Source of the DNA: Nitrospiraceae bacterium
GTDB lineage: Bacteria > Nitrospirota > Nitrospiria > Nitrospirales > UBA8639
Length of the DNA stretch: 64,000 nucleotides
NCBI GenBank assembly: GCA_020632595.1
Contig: JACKFF010000002.1
Span: 481,845 to 545,844 of the forward strand
Direction of reading: 5' to 3'
Made by a program: the position numbers and the translations under genes. Of this stretch, positions 35,185-43,832 are shown piece by piece; the stretch's first letter is position 1, and each line of letters begins with the position of its first letter. The notes under the pieces were generated by a model. The model was not told the origin of the DNA. It saw only the letters and a list, made by a program, of their open reading frames with translations, and ran no database searches.

Positions 35185-35769
35185 ATGAAATACGGGATGC
35201 GAGCCATTGGTCTTTGTTGGTGTCTGTTTGGACTGATTGCCTGTGGAGGAACGGTCAAAAAGTCTTTTACCAATCCGGCCTATCCGCTTTCGAAGGTATC
35301 GTCAATCGCGATTCTTCCCTTTGATGGGGTGAGTGAGGCCGGTGCAGCCTCAGATCTACTGGCCATGGTCATTGCCAACAAAGAAGTGTTTGATTATGTC
35401 GTCGATCGTACACAAATTCAAGCCGTTCTTGCCGAACATAATTTAGACGCGACGCTCCTTGATGAAAAAACCCTTTTGCAAAAAGGGAATTTCATCAATG
35501 CCGATGCGCTGCTCAAGGGTCGTGTGACACGATTTGTCGAAGGCGCCCCTCATTATCCCTTAGCGACGGCGACAGAAATTTCTATGTCGTTGAAACTTGT
35601 CAGTACGGAAACCGGGCAAATAATCTGGACGCAGTTGTATTCGGAAAAGTCCGGGACACGGGGACTGCTTGCTCCCTCCGTTGATGAGTTGTTCCTTGAA
35701 ATGGCTGAAGAAATAGCCAACGATTTAGTCAAAGAACGGCAGAGTTCCGGTGGAGGTTCGATGCCATAG
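35185..35769 (+). CDS. Lipoprotein of GNA1162/CsgG-like type
   Basis: The 194-residue protein has a lipobox (LIACGG, Cys20) and a domain starting SSIAILPFDGVSEAGAASDLL that resembles the N-terminal fold of CsgG/GNA1162-type outer-membrane-associated lipoproteins (TQIQAVLAEHNLD, ADALLKGRVTRF). It is predicted to be periplasm-facing. It is followed after 20 bases by the caspase-SUMF1 gene with a shared transcript likely. Role unknown; such lipoproteins often accompany surface or peptidase modules. Confidence 0.75.
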   Translation: MKYGMRAIGLCWCLFGLIACGGTVKKSFTNPAYPLSKVSSIAILPFDGVSEAGAASDLLAMVIANKEVFDYVVDRTQIQAVLAEHNLDATLLDEKTLLQKGNFINADALLKGRVTRFVEGAPHYPLATATEISMSLKLVSTETGQIIWTQLYSEKSGTRGLLAPSVDELFLEMAEEIANDLVKERQSSGGGSMP

Positions 35770-35789
35770 CCTCGAACCGGAGTGGCGAG

Positions 35790-37631
35790 ATGTCTGGAAT
35801 TTTTGAATCACGGCCAACTGTGATCACTTGGACAGTAAAAAAAATCTTCTGTCTCATTGGCTCCATTATGGTACTGCTTGCCGGGGGATATGAGACGTCC
35901 GTTTGTGCCGCGTCCCGTGGAATTCTGGTATCACCGGATACGGGTGAGCGGATTGGAACCGTTTGGGGAGTTTTTATTGGGGTATCTGAATATAAAAATA
36001 CGACCCTGAATCTTGCCTATGCGGACAAGGATGCCAAAGCCCTCCATCAGTTCTTTACGGAGCATTTTCAGGACAGTATTCATCCTGATCACTTTCATGT
36101 GCTGATCAATCAAGAGGCTCAACGCGGGAAGATATTGCGGGCACTTGGTGAGGTGCTTCGTCTTGCTCAGCCTGAAGATTTAGTCATCCTCTCTCTCGCC
36201 ATGCACGGGTTACTCGATCCCAGCGGAGAAGACCTATTTTTTCTCACCCATGAAGCTGATCCCAATTTCCCGGAAGACAACGGGATTAGTCGGCACGACC
36301 TGCTGCGACAAATCAGCAAAAGTAAGGCCCGTAAAATAGTGCTGTTTTTAGATGCCTGTCATACGGGCGCGTTTGGCTCCTCCAGTTCACTAGTTGCCAT
36401 GCGCGCCGCGAATGCGGCAGATGTGAACCGCCTCCTGACCGCCATGGGTAAGGCACAGACAGGCGTGGCCGTTTTCTCCTCTTCCAGTGCAGCTGAGCGG
36501 TCGCAAGAAGGCGAAAAATTCTGTGGAGGACATGGAGCATTTACCTGCGGATTGCTTACGGGATTACGTGGAGGGGCCGATTTCAATCGCAATGGCCTCA
36601 TCGAAATTCGTGAACTCTTCGACTTTACCTATCGTACGGTGAAAACGAGTACTGAGGGTTTTCAAAATCCTTCTATCGAAGGCCGCTATGATAACGGGCT
36701 TCCTCTCGCCTTTGCTCCTGAATGGCCAGCGACGTCATTGACCCAGGAAACGTCTGATCCCAAGGATATTCCCGCTTCGGACCGGGAACTGGTTCGATTA
36801 CGGGCAGAACTTCAAGCGTTGCAAGAACACATGGCGCGTGAAAAGTCGGATTGGGTTGAGGACGCTGCTGGATCAAGGCTGATTGCTAAAGCGCCCGCTT
36901 TCAGTTCACCGCAGGCCTTTGCCCCCAAAATTCTTGGGGGGGATGGGGCACCGATGGTCATTATTCCAGAAGGTCATTTCACCATGGGGAGTAAAGACTT
37001 TAGGAATGAGCGCCCGGCGCATCGGGTTTTTCTCGATAACTTTTATATCGACCAACATGAAGTTACCGTCTCCCAATATGCGGATTTCATAAAAAAATCG
37101 GGAGCCGAACCACCAGGATATTGGATGGATCTCAATTTAACTCAGGTCTCCCAACATCCTGCTGTAAGAGTGAATTGGGATGAAGCCACCGCCTATTGTG
37201 AGTCCATGGGCAAACGATTGCCCACCGAAGCCGAGTGGGAAAAGGCTGCCCGCGGCACCGATGAGCGCCTCTATCCCTGGGGCGAACAGGACCCGATCCA
37301 AATTCTGGCCAATTTTGACAAGTGCTGCGATCATCAAGCCTATTCTGTCTTAACATCGGTTGGTGAAAAAGCTGAAGGCCGAAGTCCCTATGGGCTGGAC
37401 GATATGGCCGGCAATGTCTGGGAGTGGACCGCTGATTGGTACGATACTTCTTATTATCAACGAAGTCCTGACAAAAATCCTCAAGGACCTCCGGTAGGAG
37501 AATTGAAAACTATTCGTGGCGGGTCCTGGTCAAATAAGGCTGTGGATATCCGGACCACGAATCGTCATGGTCTGGATCCCGCTCAACGACATGATAACGT
37601 TGGCTTCCGGTGCGCAAAAAATGCGTCATAA
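35790..37631 (+). CDS. Caspase-like (C14) peptidase fused to formylglycine-generating-enzyme (SUMF1) domain
   Basis: A hydrophobic N-terminal segment (about 17-40, IFCLIGSIMVLLAGGY) targets the protein to the envelope. Residues ~55-310 are a caspase/metacaspase fold: catalytic His139 (LSLAMHGLL) and Cys190 (LFLDACHTGAFG), plus GVFIGVSEYKN. A short coiled coil (about 330-352) leads to a C-terminal SUMF1/FGE C-type-lectin fold (about 384-611; MVIIPEGHFTMGS, KRLPTEAEWEKAARG, DDMAGNVWEWTADWY, TIRGGSWSN, NVGFRCAK). Most bacterial SUMF1 domains lack the FGE active-site Cys pair and act as binding modules; here that pair is not obvious. A substrate- or ligand-triggered periplasmic protease is plausible (inference). 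Confidence 0.9.
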   Translation: MSGIFESRPTVITWTVKKIFCLIGSIMVLLAGGYETSVCAASRGILVSPDTGERIGTVWGVFIGVSEYKNTTLNLAYADKDAKALHQFFTEHFQDSIHPDHFHVLINQEAQRGKILRALGEVLRLAQPEDLVILSLAMHGLLDPSGEDLFFLTHEADPNFPEDNGISRHDLLRQISKSKARKIVLFLDACHTGAFGSSSSLVAMRAANAADVNRLLTAMGKAQTGVAVFSSSSAAERSQEGEKFCGGHGAFTCGLLTGLRGGADFNRNGLIEIRELFDFTYRTVKTSTEGFQNPSIEGRYDNGLPLAFAPEWPATSLTQETSDPKDIPASDRELVRLRAELQALQEHMAREKSDWVEDAAGSRLIAKAPAFSSPQAFAPKILGGDGAPMVIIPEGHFTMGSKDFRNERPAHRVFLDNFYIDQHEVTVSQYADFIKKSGAEPPGYWMDLNLTQVSQHPAVRVNWDEATAYCESMGKRLPTEAEWEKAARGTDERLYPWGEQDPIQILANFDKCCDHQAYSVLTSVGEKAEGRSPYGLDDMAGNVWEWTADWYDTSYYQRSPDKNPQGPPVGELKTIRGGSWSNKAVDIRTTNRHGLDPAQRHDNVGFRCAKNAS

Positions 37632-38064
37632 CCGGAAGTGGTGGGCTATGAGCATGGCTAGGTAGGGTCTTAAGTTGATCAGTCAATCCTGTTCAATAAT
37701 CCGTATGTCAGACAGAGGACCAATTATTTTATTCGTCGTGCACGCCTTTGAATTTCAATGTTTGGATAAGCATCCTTTCCCTCAAGGCACTCTCATGGCG
37801 TCAATGGCTCTCCAAAGATAGCTGAGAAAATCCTGGGAGATCACCCGACAGGGAACCGGAACGTTGATCAAATCATAACTCATCCTGTTATGGCTCACGT
37901 GGGCATCAATCCTCCGGGCAAGGGGAGCCGGTAAACGAGCATCACTGTCAGATCTCTCTGCGAGGCCGAAGGCACGCTTGACTCATGCACGGCTTTGTTG
38001 GGCTAGAAACCAGCAACAATCTTATGGTAAATGTGCACAATATTAGTTAACTTTATGTAGTATT
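37632..38064. other. Intergenic region upstream of the Rrf2 regulator, with a possible gene remnant
   Basis: There are 433 bases. On the minus strand about 37985-37782 is open and reads naturally (for example RAFGLAERSDSDARLP, later MSYDLINVPVPCRVIS), but there is no start codon after the upstream stop until an internal ATG, so it would be a 3' fragment of a lost gene. This is weak evidence. Confidence 0.35.
38039..38064 (+). promoter_or_regulatory. Imperfect dyad abutting the Rrf2 start codon
   Basis: AATATTAGTT at 38039 and AATACTACAT read from the other strand (ending at 38064) share 7 of 10 positions around an AT-rich centre. Rrf2 regulators often bind such AT-rich dyads and control their own genes. 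No Shine-Dalgarno is present in this stretch. Confidence 0.25.
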
Positions 38065-38556
38065 ATGCGATTTTCCAAAAAAAGCGAATACGCCCTGCGG
38101 GCCATGATGGAACTGACTCAGGAGTTCGGGCAGGGGCTCGTGCAACGAAAATACCTGGCGGAGCGGCAGAATATTCCATTGGGTTTTCTGGAAATGATTT
38201 TGTTGTCGTTAAAGAACGCGGGACTGATTGGGAGTCGTCGGGGCGCCCATGGCGGGGTGTTTTTAATTAAGTCGCCCCGTGAAGTGACCCTTGGGCAGAT
38301 TATTCGGCTTCTGGATGGCCCACTCGCACCGATTTCCTGTGTGAGTCAGACGGCGTATCAGAAATGCCGGGATTGTCCTCATGCGGCAACGACGGCGTGT
38401 CCGATTCAGCGCATCATGCTGGATGTGCGGAACGCCATAGCATCGGTCCTTGATCATTACACTCTTGAAGATTTTGTATTCCCCCGGCAGGAGGGAGGGG
38501 CAGTCCCCGATATCAAAACACAACCGGCCCCGGGTACAACGCGGAAGAAAAAATAG
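38065..38556 (+). CDS. Rrf2 family transcriptional regulator with Cys cluster
   Basis: The 163-residue protein has an N-terminal winged helix (MRFSKKSEYALRAMMEL; recognition region LIGSRRGAHGGVFL) and the family's Cys-rich loop CVSQTAYQKCRDCPH ... ACP (about 93-114). Four Cys are available for an Fe-S cluster; more than the three of IscR/NsrR. It could sense Fe-S, NO, redox or sulfur status. The target is unknown; small membrane protein genes follow. Confidence 0.92.
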   Translation: MRFSKKSEYALRAMMELTQEFGQGLVQRKYLAERQNIPLGFLEMILLSLKNAGLIGSRRGAHGGVFLIKSPREVTLGQIIRLLDGPLAPISCVSQTAYQKCRDCPHAATTACPIQRIMLDVRNAIASVLDHYTLEDFVFPRQEGGAVPDIKTQPAPGTTRKKK

Positions 38557-38627
38557 TCGTCGGATCATCAATCGTAGTCAATCGTTTTGCTGTCCTCATG
38601 CGGCAAGGTCAACGATAAGAGGAACTT

Positions 38628-38849
38628 ATGGAAACTCATTGGCGTAGTGTGGTGAAGGGTGTGAGCTGGCGGGCAGTTGGGACGTTGGACACCACCCTTT
38701 TGGTATTTATTTTTTCCGGAGAACTCCTTCTTGCCGCTTCGGTAGGATTAACGGAGCTGGTCACGAAAATATTTTTATATTGGGCTCATGAGCGAGTCTG
38801 GCAAAAGATTCAATGGGGACGAATCTATCCGACAACCAGTTCACCATAA
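38628..38849 (+). CDS. DUF2061 small membrane protein
   Basis: The 73-residue protein has WRSVVKGVSWRAVGTLDTTLLV at its start, exactly the DUF2061 signature, and two hydrophobic helices. The family is often next to sulfate-assimilation genes in other genomes. AGAGGAAC precedes the ATG. Function unknown. Confidence 0.85.
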   Translation: METHWRSVVKGVSWRAVGTLDTTLLVFIFSGELLLAASVGLTELVTKIFLYWAHERVWQKIQWGRIYPTTSSP

Positions 38850-38862
38850 AAGGATAAAAAAT

Positions 38863-39285
38863 ATGGCAAGGCCAATATTGATGAGTGGGGCGTTGATGGC
38901 TTTCCTTGGAGTGGCGATTGGCGCCTTTGGCGCACACGGACTCAAGCCATTTCTGTCTGAACACATGTTGACGGTCTTTGAAACCGGTGTGCGGTATCAT
39001 TTGATCCATGCCCTGGGCATCCTCAGTGCGGGCTTGAGCTTAGTCTATGTTCCTCTTCGCCAGTTCAAATGGGCCGGTTGGGCCTTTTTCCTGGGCATCC
39101 TGTTGTTTTCAGGAAGCCTGTACACGATGTCCCTATCGGGTACACGTGGATTGGGGATGCTCACTCCTTTTGGAGGGCTGTGTTTTCTTGTGGGGTGGGG
39201 CCTGTTGGCGAGAGGCTATTGGAAAGCCTTTCCCTCCCCACATACGCCACTTTCTCCGCCAGAGAGTGAAGAGTCGAGTCCCTAA
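38863..39285 (+). CDS. DUF423 (YwdK-like) membrane protein
   Basis: ATG 38863 (AAAGGA upstream) gives 140 residues with four predicted membrane helices. The family hallmark GVAIGAFGAHGLKP near the N terminus and RYHLIHALGIL are present. Function unknown. It follows the DUF2061 gene after 13 bases and is convergent with mscS. Confidence 0.88.
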   Translation: MARPILMSGALMAFLGVAIGAFGAHGLKPFLSEHMLTVFETGVRYHLIHALGILSAGLSLVYVPLRQFKWAGWAFFLGILLFSGSLYTMSLSGTRGLGMLTPFGGLCFLVGWGLLARGYWKAFPSPHTPLSPPESEESSP

Positions 39286-39295
39286 TGCCTGCTGA

Positions 39296-40225
39296 TTACG
39301 GCGTTGGCCTCTCCGCCTCAGACGACGTATGTTTGACGATGAAGGGCGGACTGGCCTCTCCCATATACAGCGTGCGATGAGGAAAGGGAATTTCAATACG
39401 CTGTTGGTCAAAAGCTTTTTTCAGGCGTCGACGATATTCTCTGCCTACCATCCATTGCTTGATGGGTAGCGTTTTCAATCTGGCTTTAATGACGACCTCC
39501 GATTCGCCGAAGTCATCTACTCCCAATATTTCAATGGGTTCGAGAATGTTTGGTCCTATCTCCGGGTCGGCTTGTAAATCCCTGCCTACCTCCTTCATGA
39601 CGGAAGATACTCGATCGGTATCCTCTTTATAGGCTACACCTATATTCATGACATAGTATGACCAGTCTTTGCTCATGTTGGCGAGGGTCGTGACGGTGCC
39701 ATTCGGAAAAATATGAACCGTTCCTGACAGGTCGCGAAGGGTAATGGTCCGGAAACTGATGGCTTCGACTAAGCCTCCTGTTCCATTGACCACGGCCACA
39801 TCTCCCACCCGTACCTGGTTTTCTAAAATCATAAAAAACCCGTTTATGACATCCCGGACCAGATTTTGTGCGCCAAAGCCGACGGCAAGGCCCACGATGC
39901 CCGCACTGGCGATAATGGGTGTGATGTCCAACCCTATTTGATCCAACCCCATCACGACGGCAATGACCCAGACCAATGTCAGGCAGATCGTCAGAAGCAG
40001 CCCGATGAGAGTTTTTACCCGCTTTTCAGCGGCCACCCGGTTCTTATCATCGTTTTCCCTTATCCTGAGTAAAACAATCTCGAGTTTGTGCAGGCCGAAC
40101 CGAATGGCACGTATCCCAATATACGTAACCACCAGGATGAGGAGAAGCCGCAGGCAGGCTTCCATTATGACGAGCGACTTGGCCGCAAGAAAGGGAGTAA
40201 GCTTTTCAAAACCAAAAGATTCCAT
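39296..40225 (-). CDS. Small-conductance mechanosensitive channel (MscS family)
   Basis: The 309-residue channel has three membrane helices: about 18-40, 68-92, and the pore-lining TM3 segment GIVGLAVGFGAQNLVRDVING, followed by the MscS beta domain (VRVGDVAVVNGTGGLVEAI, HIFPNGTVTTLANMSKDW) and the C-terminal alpha/beta domain. ATG 40225 has an ideal AAGGAGG site; the earlier in-frame ATG does not. It releases osmolytes under hypo-osmotic stress. Confidence 0.94.
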   Translation of the reverse strand: MESFGFEKLTPFLAAKSLVIMEACLRLLLILVVTYIGIRAIRFGLHKLEIVLLRIRENDDKNRVAAEKRVKTLIGLLLTICLTLVWVIAVVMGLDQIGLDITPIIASAGIVGLAVGFGAQNLVRDVINGFFMILENQVRVGDVAVVNGTGGLVEAISFRTITLRDLSGTVHIFPNGTVTTLANMSKDWSYYVMNIGVAYKEDTDRVSSVMKEVGRDLQADPEIGPNILEPIEILGVDDFGESEVVIKARLKTLPIKQWMVGREYRRRLKKAFDQQRIEIPFPHRTLYMGEASPPFIVKHTSSEAERPTP

Positions 40226-40760
40226 GTATGACCTCCTTACAGAGAGAAAGAGAAGAGTCAGTTCCTTGAAGGCTTGGATCAACCCAGGCCAAAGGAGCTG
40301 AGCCAGAGTAGACTGCTTATTCTTTCAAGGGATTGGAGCATTGGCAAGCACGGAAGCGCGCGCGTTGGCATGTTTCTTATATCCCGGCTGACGTCTGTGA
40401 GAAAAAATCAGGCGTAGGATTTTTGCGCGGCGCCGTTTTTTCACGGATCTGGAGCTCATTTTGATGTCTCTCCCTTGACACATGATGAATTGGGTGGTAC
40501 AAAATTCAAAATAAGTCGCCCGGGACAACGAAGTCCCAGGGGCACTCCCATACAATCGAACGCGGACAATGAAGTCCTCAGCCAAGGAAATTGGTTGGGG
40601 ATTTTTTTTTGCCTTTTGACCCCCTGCCGGTTCGTTGTAGGCGGGGAAACCCAATAGAGTCTCGTCAATGAAGCGTGGCTGATCATTATCGGGGAAAGGT
40701 GGCGTAGGAAAATCCTGGTCGTGAAATGGCGTGTGCGACCTCAAAAACACGGAGGGCTAC
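40226..40760. other. Intergenic region upstream of the porin/nitrogen cluster
   Basis: There are 535 bases with no supported gene. It contains a candidate sigma-70 promoter at 40475-40503 (separate entry). The leader of the porin gene ends with GGAGGG before ATG 40761. Confidence 0.5.
40475..40503 (+). promoter_or_regulatory. Candidate sigma-70 promoter for the porin gene
   Basis: TTGACA (40475-40480), a 17-base spacer and TACAAA (40498-40503) form a perfect -35 with a 4/6 -10 element, 258 bases before the porin start. Confidence 0.3.
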
Positions 40761-41984
40761 ATGATTGGAGACCGAATAGCTTTAAGCACCTTTCACCACT
40801 CACAGAAGGCTCGTAGGCGTGGAGGGTTGTTGAGTCTTGGTCTGGTACTGCTTGTGGTGGCCGGCGGAGCGAGCGTGAGTGAGGCGGCGGTGTTAACCAA
40901 GGAGGATTTCAAGCTCTATGGGTATGTGGAGGCGTCCTATACTCAAAATTTCAACTTTCCCAAAAATTCCGGGGCCAATGCCAATGATTTACGGATCTTT
41001 GACGGGGATGCCAATTCTTTCAGACCCAATATGGCTCAATTGGTCTTTGAAAAGGAAGGGACCAACGGGACCAATCCTGTCGAGCGTGCCGGCTTTCGCC
41101 TGAAATTGGATGTTGGTGAGGACGCGCAATTTACGGGCGGGCGCACCGGGGATGATATCGATTTTCAGGAAATGTATGTCCAATATGTCGCCCCTCTCGG
41201 CAACGGATTGGATATTCGGATTGGACGAATGAATGCTTTGGTGGGCTATGAAGTCATTGAGAGTCCCTACAATAACAATTATTCCCGATCCTGGTTATTT
41301 GGGTTGGGGCAGCCTTTTACGATCACCGGCATTCGTCTGGCGTATGCCGTTAACGAAAATCTTTCCTTGTTAGTGAGTGCACTCAATTCTTATACGGGGT
41401 TGACGGAGGACAATAATACGGCGAAATCAGTGGAAGGGTTAGTGTCCTATCGCCCCACCGATGAGCTTGGATTGAATGTGTATGGCATTGTTGGAAAAGA
41501 GAGTTCCAATACAAGATCCGGGTCAGGCACGCGGGTCCTTGTCGGCGGGTATGCGACCTTCCAGGCGACTGATCAATTGGGTTTTGTGGTGGAAGGGTAT
41601 TATGCCAATCAGGAAAATGCGAGCGCGATCAGCTCGGGCCGTAATGCCCGTTGGGATGGTGTCGCGGGATATGTCATTTATGATTTCAATGAACAGTGGG
41701 GTCTCCGTTTTCGTGGAGAAGTTTGGGAGGATGCCGGAGGCGACCAGAGTTGTTTGGGGACGGCCGGGTCCGGTGGAAATGCGAATGTCTGCGCCGTATC
41801 GGCTCCGATCGCACAAACCCTTTGGGAGAACACCTTGACCCTTCAATATAAGCCGACTCCCTCGCTGATCACCCGATTGGAATTTCGCTATGACAAATCA
41901 AATCAGAATGTCTTTTTAGATGGAAGAAATACCCTGACCAATAACCAACAGACACTGGCGGTTGAAGCCATTTTCCTCTTTTAA
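40761..41984 (+). CDS. Outer-membrane beta-barrel porin
   Basis: The 407-residue protein has a long signal peptide (cleavage near SEAAV) and alternating-hydrophobicity strands throughout, ending in the C-terminal aromatic signature AVEAIFLF. FKLYGYVEASYTQNFN, DIRIGRMNALVGYEV and the YNFNEQWGLRFRGE-like strand pattern fit the OmpL-like BBP2 porin family common in Nitrospira and Planctomycetes. It directly precedes amt and may allow passage of small nitrogen compounds (inference from context). ATG 40761 has GGAGGG upstream. Confidence 0.85.
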   Translation: MIGDRIALSTFHHSQKARRRGGLLSLGLVLLVVAGGASVSEAAVLTKEDFKLYGYVEASYTQNFNFPKNSGANANDLRIFDGDANSFRPNMAQLVFEKEGTNGTNPVERAGFRLKLDVGEDAQFTGGRTGDDIDFQEMYVQYVAPLGNGLDIRIGRMNALVGYEVIESPYNNNYSRSWLFGLGQPFTITGIRLAYAVNENLSLLVSALNSYTGLTEDNNTAKSVEGLVSYRPTDELGLNVYGIVGKESSNTRSGSGTRVLVGGYATFQATDQLGFVVEGYYANQENASAISSGRNARWDGVAGYVIYDFNEQWGLRFRGEVWEDAGGDQSCLGTAGSGGNANVCAVSAPIAQTLWENTLTLQYKPTPSLITRLEFRYDKSNQNVFLDGRNTLTNNQQTLAVEAIFLF

Positions 41985-42005
41985 GAAGAGGTCGAAGGAG
42001 CAAAG

Positions 42006-43322
42006 ATGATAAAGGCGTATATTCACAAAGCCGGTAGAGGCATATGTTCGGCAGCCATGTCTGTCTTGGTCTTGAACGGGTTGGGCTCATTCGTGTGGGC
42101 TCAAGATGGAGGAACCTCGGAACTCAGTGCCGGCGACACGGCTTGGGTGTTGATGTCCTCGGCCTTGGTGTTGGCCATGATCATACCCGGATTAGCCCTG
42201 TTTTATGGCGGGATGGTCCGGAGTAAAAACGTGTTAAGTACGATGATGCATAGTTTTATTGCCGTCTGTCTCGTCAGTGTGGTGTGGGTCTTTTGGGGAT
42301 ATAGTCTCGCGTTTGCGCCGGATGTGGGACGGGTCATTGGGGGACTCAACTGGTTGGGATTGATAGGGGTGGGACCCGAACCGCTTCAAGGTTCCACGAT
42401 TCCCCATTTGGCCTTCATGGTGTTTCAGCTCATGTTTGCGGCGATTACGGTGGCGCTCATCAGTGGAGCCATTGCCGAGCGAATGAAATTTAGTGCCTTT
42501 GCCTTGTTTGCCGTGTTGTGGGTCACGTTCATTTATGCGCCTTTGGCTCATTGGGTGTGGGGAGGGGGCTGGCTGGCGGAATTGGGTGATTTGGATTTTG
42601 CTGGCGGGACGGTGGTCCATATCAGTTCGGGAGTGGCTGCCTTAGCTTGTGCGCTTGTCTTAGGCAAGCGCCACGGCTATGGTTCAGACAATATGAGCCC
42701 CCATAATTTGCCGTTTACGGTGATCGGGGCCAGTCTGTTGTGGGTCGGGTGGTTTGGATTTAACGCGGGAAGCGCCCTGGCCGCCAATGGGGTTGCGGCG
42801 AGTGCCTTTGTGGCCACTCATGTGGCGACAGCTGCCGGTGCGTTAGCCTGGGTCGGGGTGGAGGGAGTCTATCGGGGAAGAGCGACCGTGTTGGGCGCAG
42901 CCAGCGGTGCTGTCGCGGGTCTGGTGTCCATCACACCAGCCGCCGGCTATGTGGGGCCCATCGGGGCGCTTGTGATTGGTGTAGGAGGAGGCGTGGTGTG
43001 TTATCTGGGTGTATTTTTAAAGCATAAACTGGGCTATGATGATGCTTTGGACGTGCTTGGCATCCATGGAATCGGAGGAACCTGGGGGGCCGTGGCCACC
43101 GGATTATTTGCGAGCATGGGTGGAGGCACCGGGCTCTTTTTCGGCAACCCCTGGCAGGTCGTCATCCAAGTCATCGGAGTGGGCGCAACCTGGGTGTTCT
43201 CATTCGTCGGCACTTATCTCATTCTCAAACTTGTTGACGGCACGATCGGGTTACGTGTCACTCGCGAAGAAGAAGTGCTCGGCTGTGATCTGACCCAACA
43301 CCGGGAACGGGCCTATGGGTAA
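42006..43322 (+). CDS. amt: Ammonium transporter (Amt), first copy
   Basis: The 438-residue inner-membrane channel has about 11-12 helices preceded by an N-terminal signal-like helix ending near WAQDGG. The pore His pair is in VVHISSGVAAL and LGIHGIGGTWGA; DTAWVLMSSALVL and the phenylalanine-gate region are typical. The cytoplasmic C-terminal tail (LTQHRERAYG) is the PII-interacting type. AAGGAG precedes ATG 42006. It lies upstream of glnB. Confidence 0.96.
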   Translation: MIKAYIHKAGRGICSAAMSVLVLNGLGSFVWAQDGGTSELSAGDTAWVLMSSALVLAMIIPGLALFYGGMVRSKNVLSTMMHSFIAVCLVSVVWVFWGYSLAFAPDVGRVIGGLNWLGLIGVGPEPLQGSTIPHLAFMVFQLMFAAITVALISGAIAERMKFSAFALFAVLWVTFIYAPLAHWVWGGGWLAELGDLDFAGGTVVHISSGVAALACALVLGKRHGYGSDNMSPHNLPFTVIGASLLWVGWFGFNAGSALAANGVAASAFVATHVATAAGALAWVGVEGVYRGRATVLGAASGAVAGLVSITPAAGYVGPIGALVIGVGGGVVCYLGVFLKHKLGYDDALDVLGIHGIGGTWGAVATGLFASMGGGTGLFFGNPWQVVIQVIGVGATWVFSFVGTYLILKLVDGTIGLRVTREEEVLGCDLTQHRERAYG

Positions 43323-43449
43323 TTCATACGAAAAATCATACAACAGAGATGGGAACATTTCGAAAGCACAGGCGTTCGGGAGGGTCGAATGCGCGCGACG
43401 ATTGCAAGCCCTATTCAGAGTGTCTTAATCCAATGGAAGGATGGTTCTT

Positions 43450-43788
43450 ATGAAGCTGATTCAAGCGATTATTAAACCCTTTAAGTTAGATGAAGTGAAG
43501 GATGCGTTGATTGAGTTGGGTATTCAGGGCATGACTGTTACCGAAGTGAAGGGATTCGGTCGTCAAAAAGGCCATAAAGAGACCTATCGAGGCACCGAAT
43601 ATCAGATTGAATTCGTGCCGAAAATTAAACTGGAAATCGCCCTGGCCGATGATCGAGTGGGAGAGGCCCTGGAAGCCATAATGCGTGCAGCCAAAACCGG
43701 CAGTATTGGAGATGGCAAGATTTTCGTCTCCGAATTGCATAGTGTCATCCGTATACGGACGGGGGAATCGGGCGAAGGAGCGGTTTGA
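43450..43788 (+). CDS. glnB: Nitrogen regulatory PII protein
   Basis: The 112-residue PII sensor of 2-oxoglutarate, ATP and ADP starts MKLIQAIIKPFKLDEVKDAL and keeps the T-loop GHKETYRGTEYQIEF with uridylylation Tyr51. The C-terminal signature KTGSIGDGKIFV is intact. Lying between two amt genes it is the GlnK-type partner blocking ammonium channels, and it may also signal to the GlnE-like proteins downstream. ATG 43450 gives the canonical N terminus. Confidence 0.97.
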   Translation: MKLIQAIIKPFKLDEVKDALIELGIQGMTVTEVKGFGRQKGHKETYRGTEYQIEFVPKIKLEIALADDRVGEALEAIMRAAKTGSIGDGKIFVSELHSVIRIRTGESGEGAV

Positions 43789-43832
43789 CCATTGGCACCC
43801 GACCACATCACGTGTTTGCGCGAGGAGGGAAA

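Noticed and set aside
36940..37631. SUMF1 domain as a diversity-generating retroelement target
   Set aside because: No reverse transcriptase, accessory gene or template repeat was seen in the window; the same holds for the DUF1566 gene at 62741.
40598..40612. Sigma-54-like GG-N10-GC arrangement upstream of the porin
   Set aside because: The -24 half lacks the T and CAC of the consensus; the match depends on a poly-T tract.
40325..40750. 141-codon reverse frame before the porin
   Set aside because: Lies over the porin leader and candidate promoter; no recognisable product.
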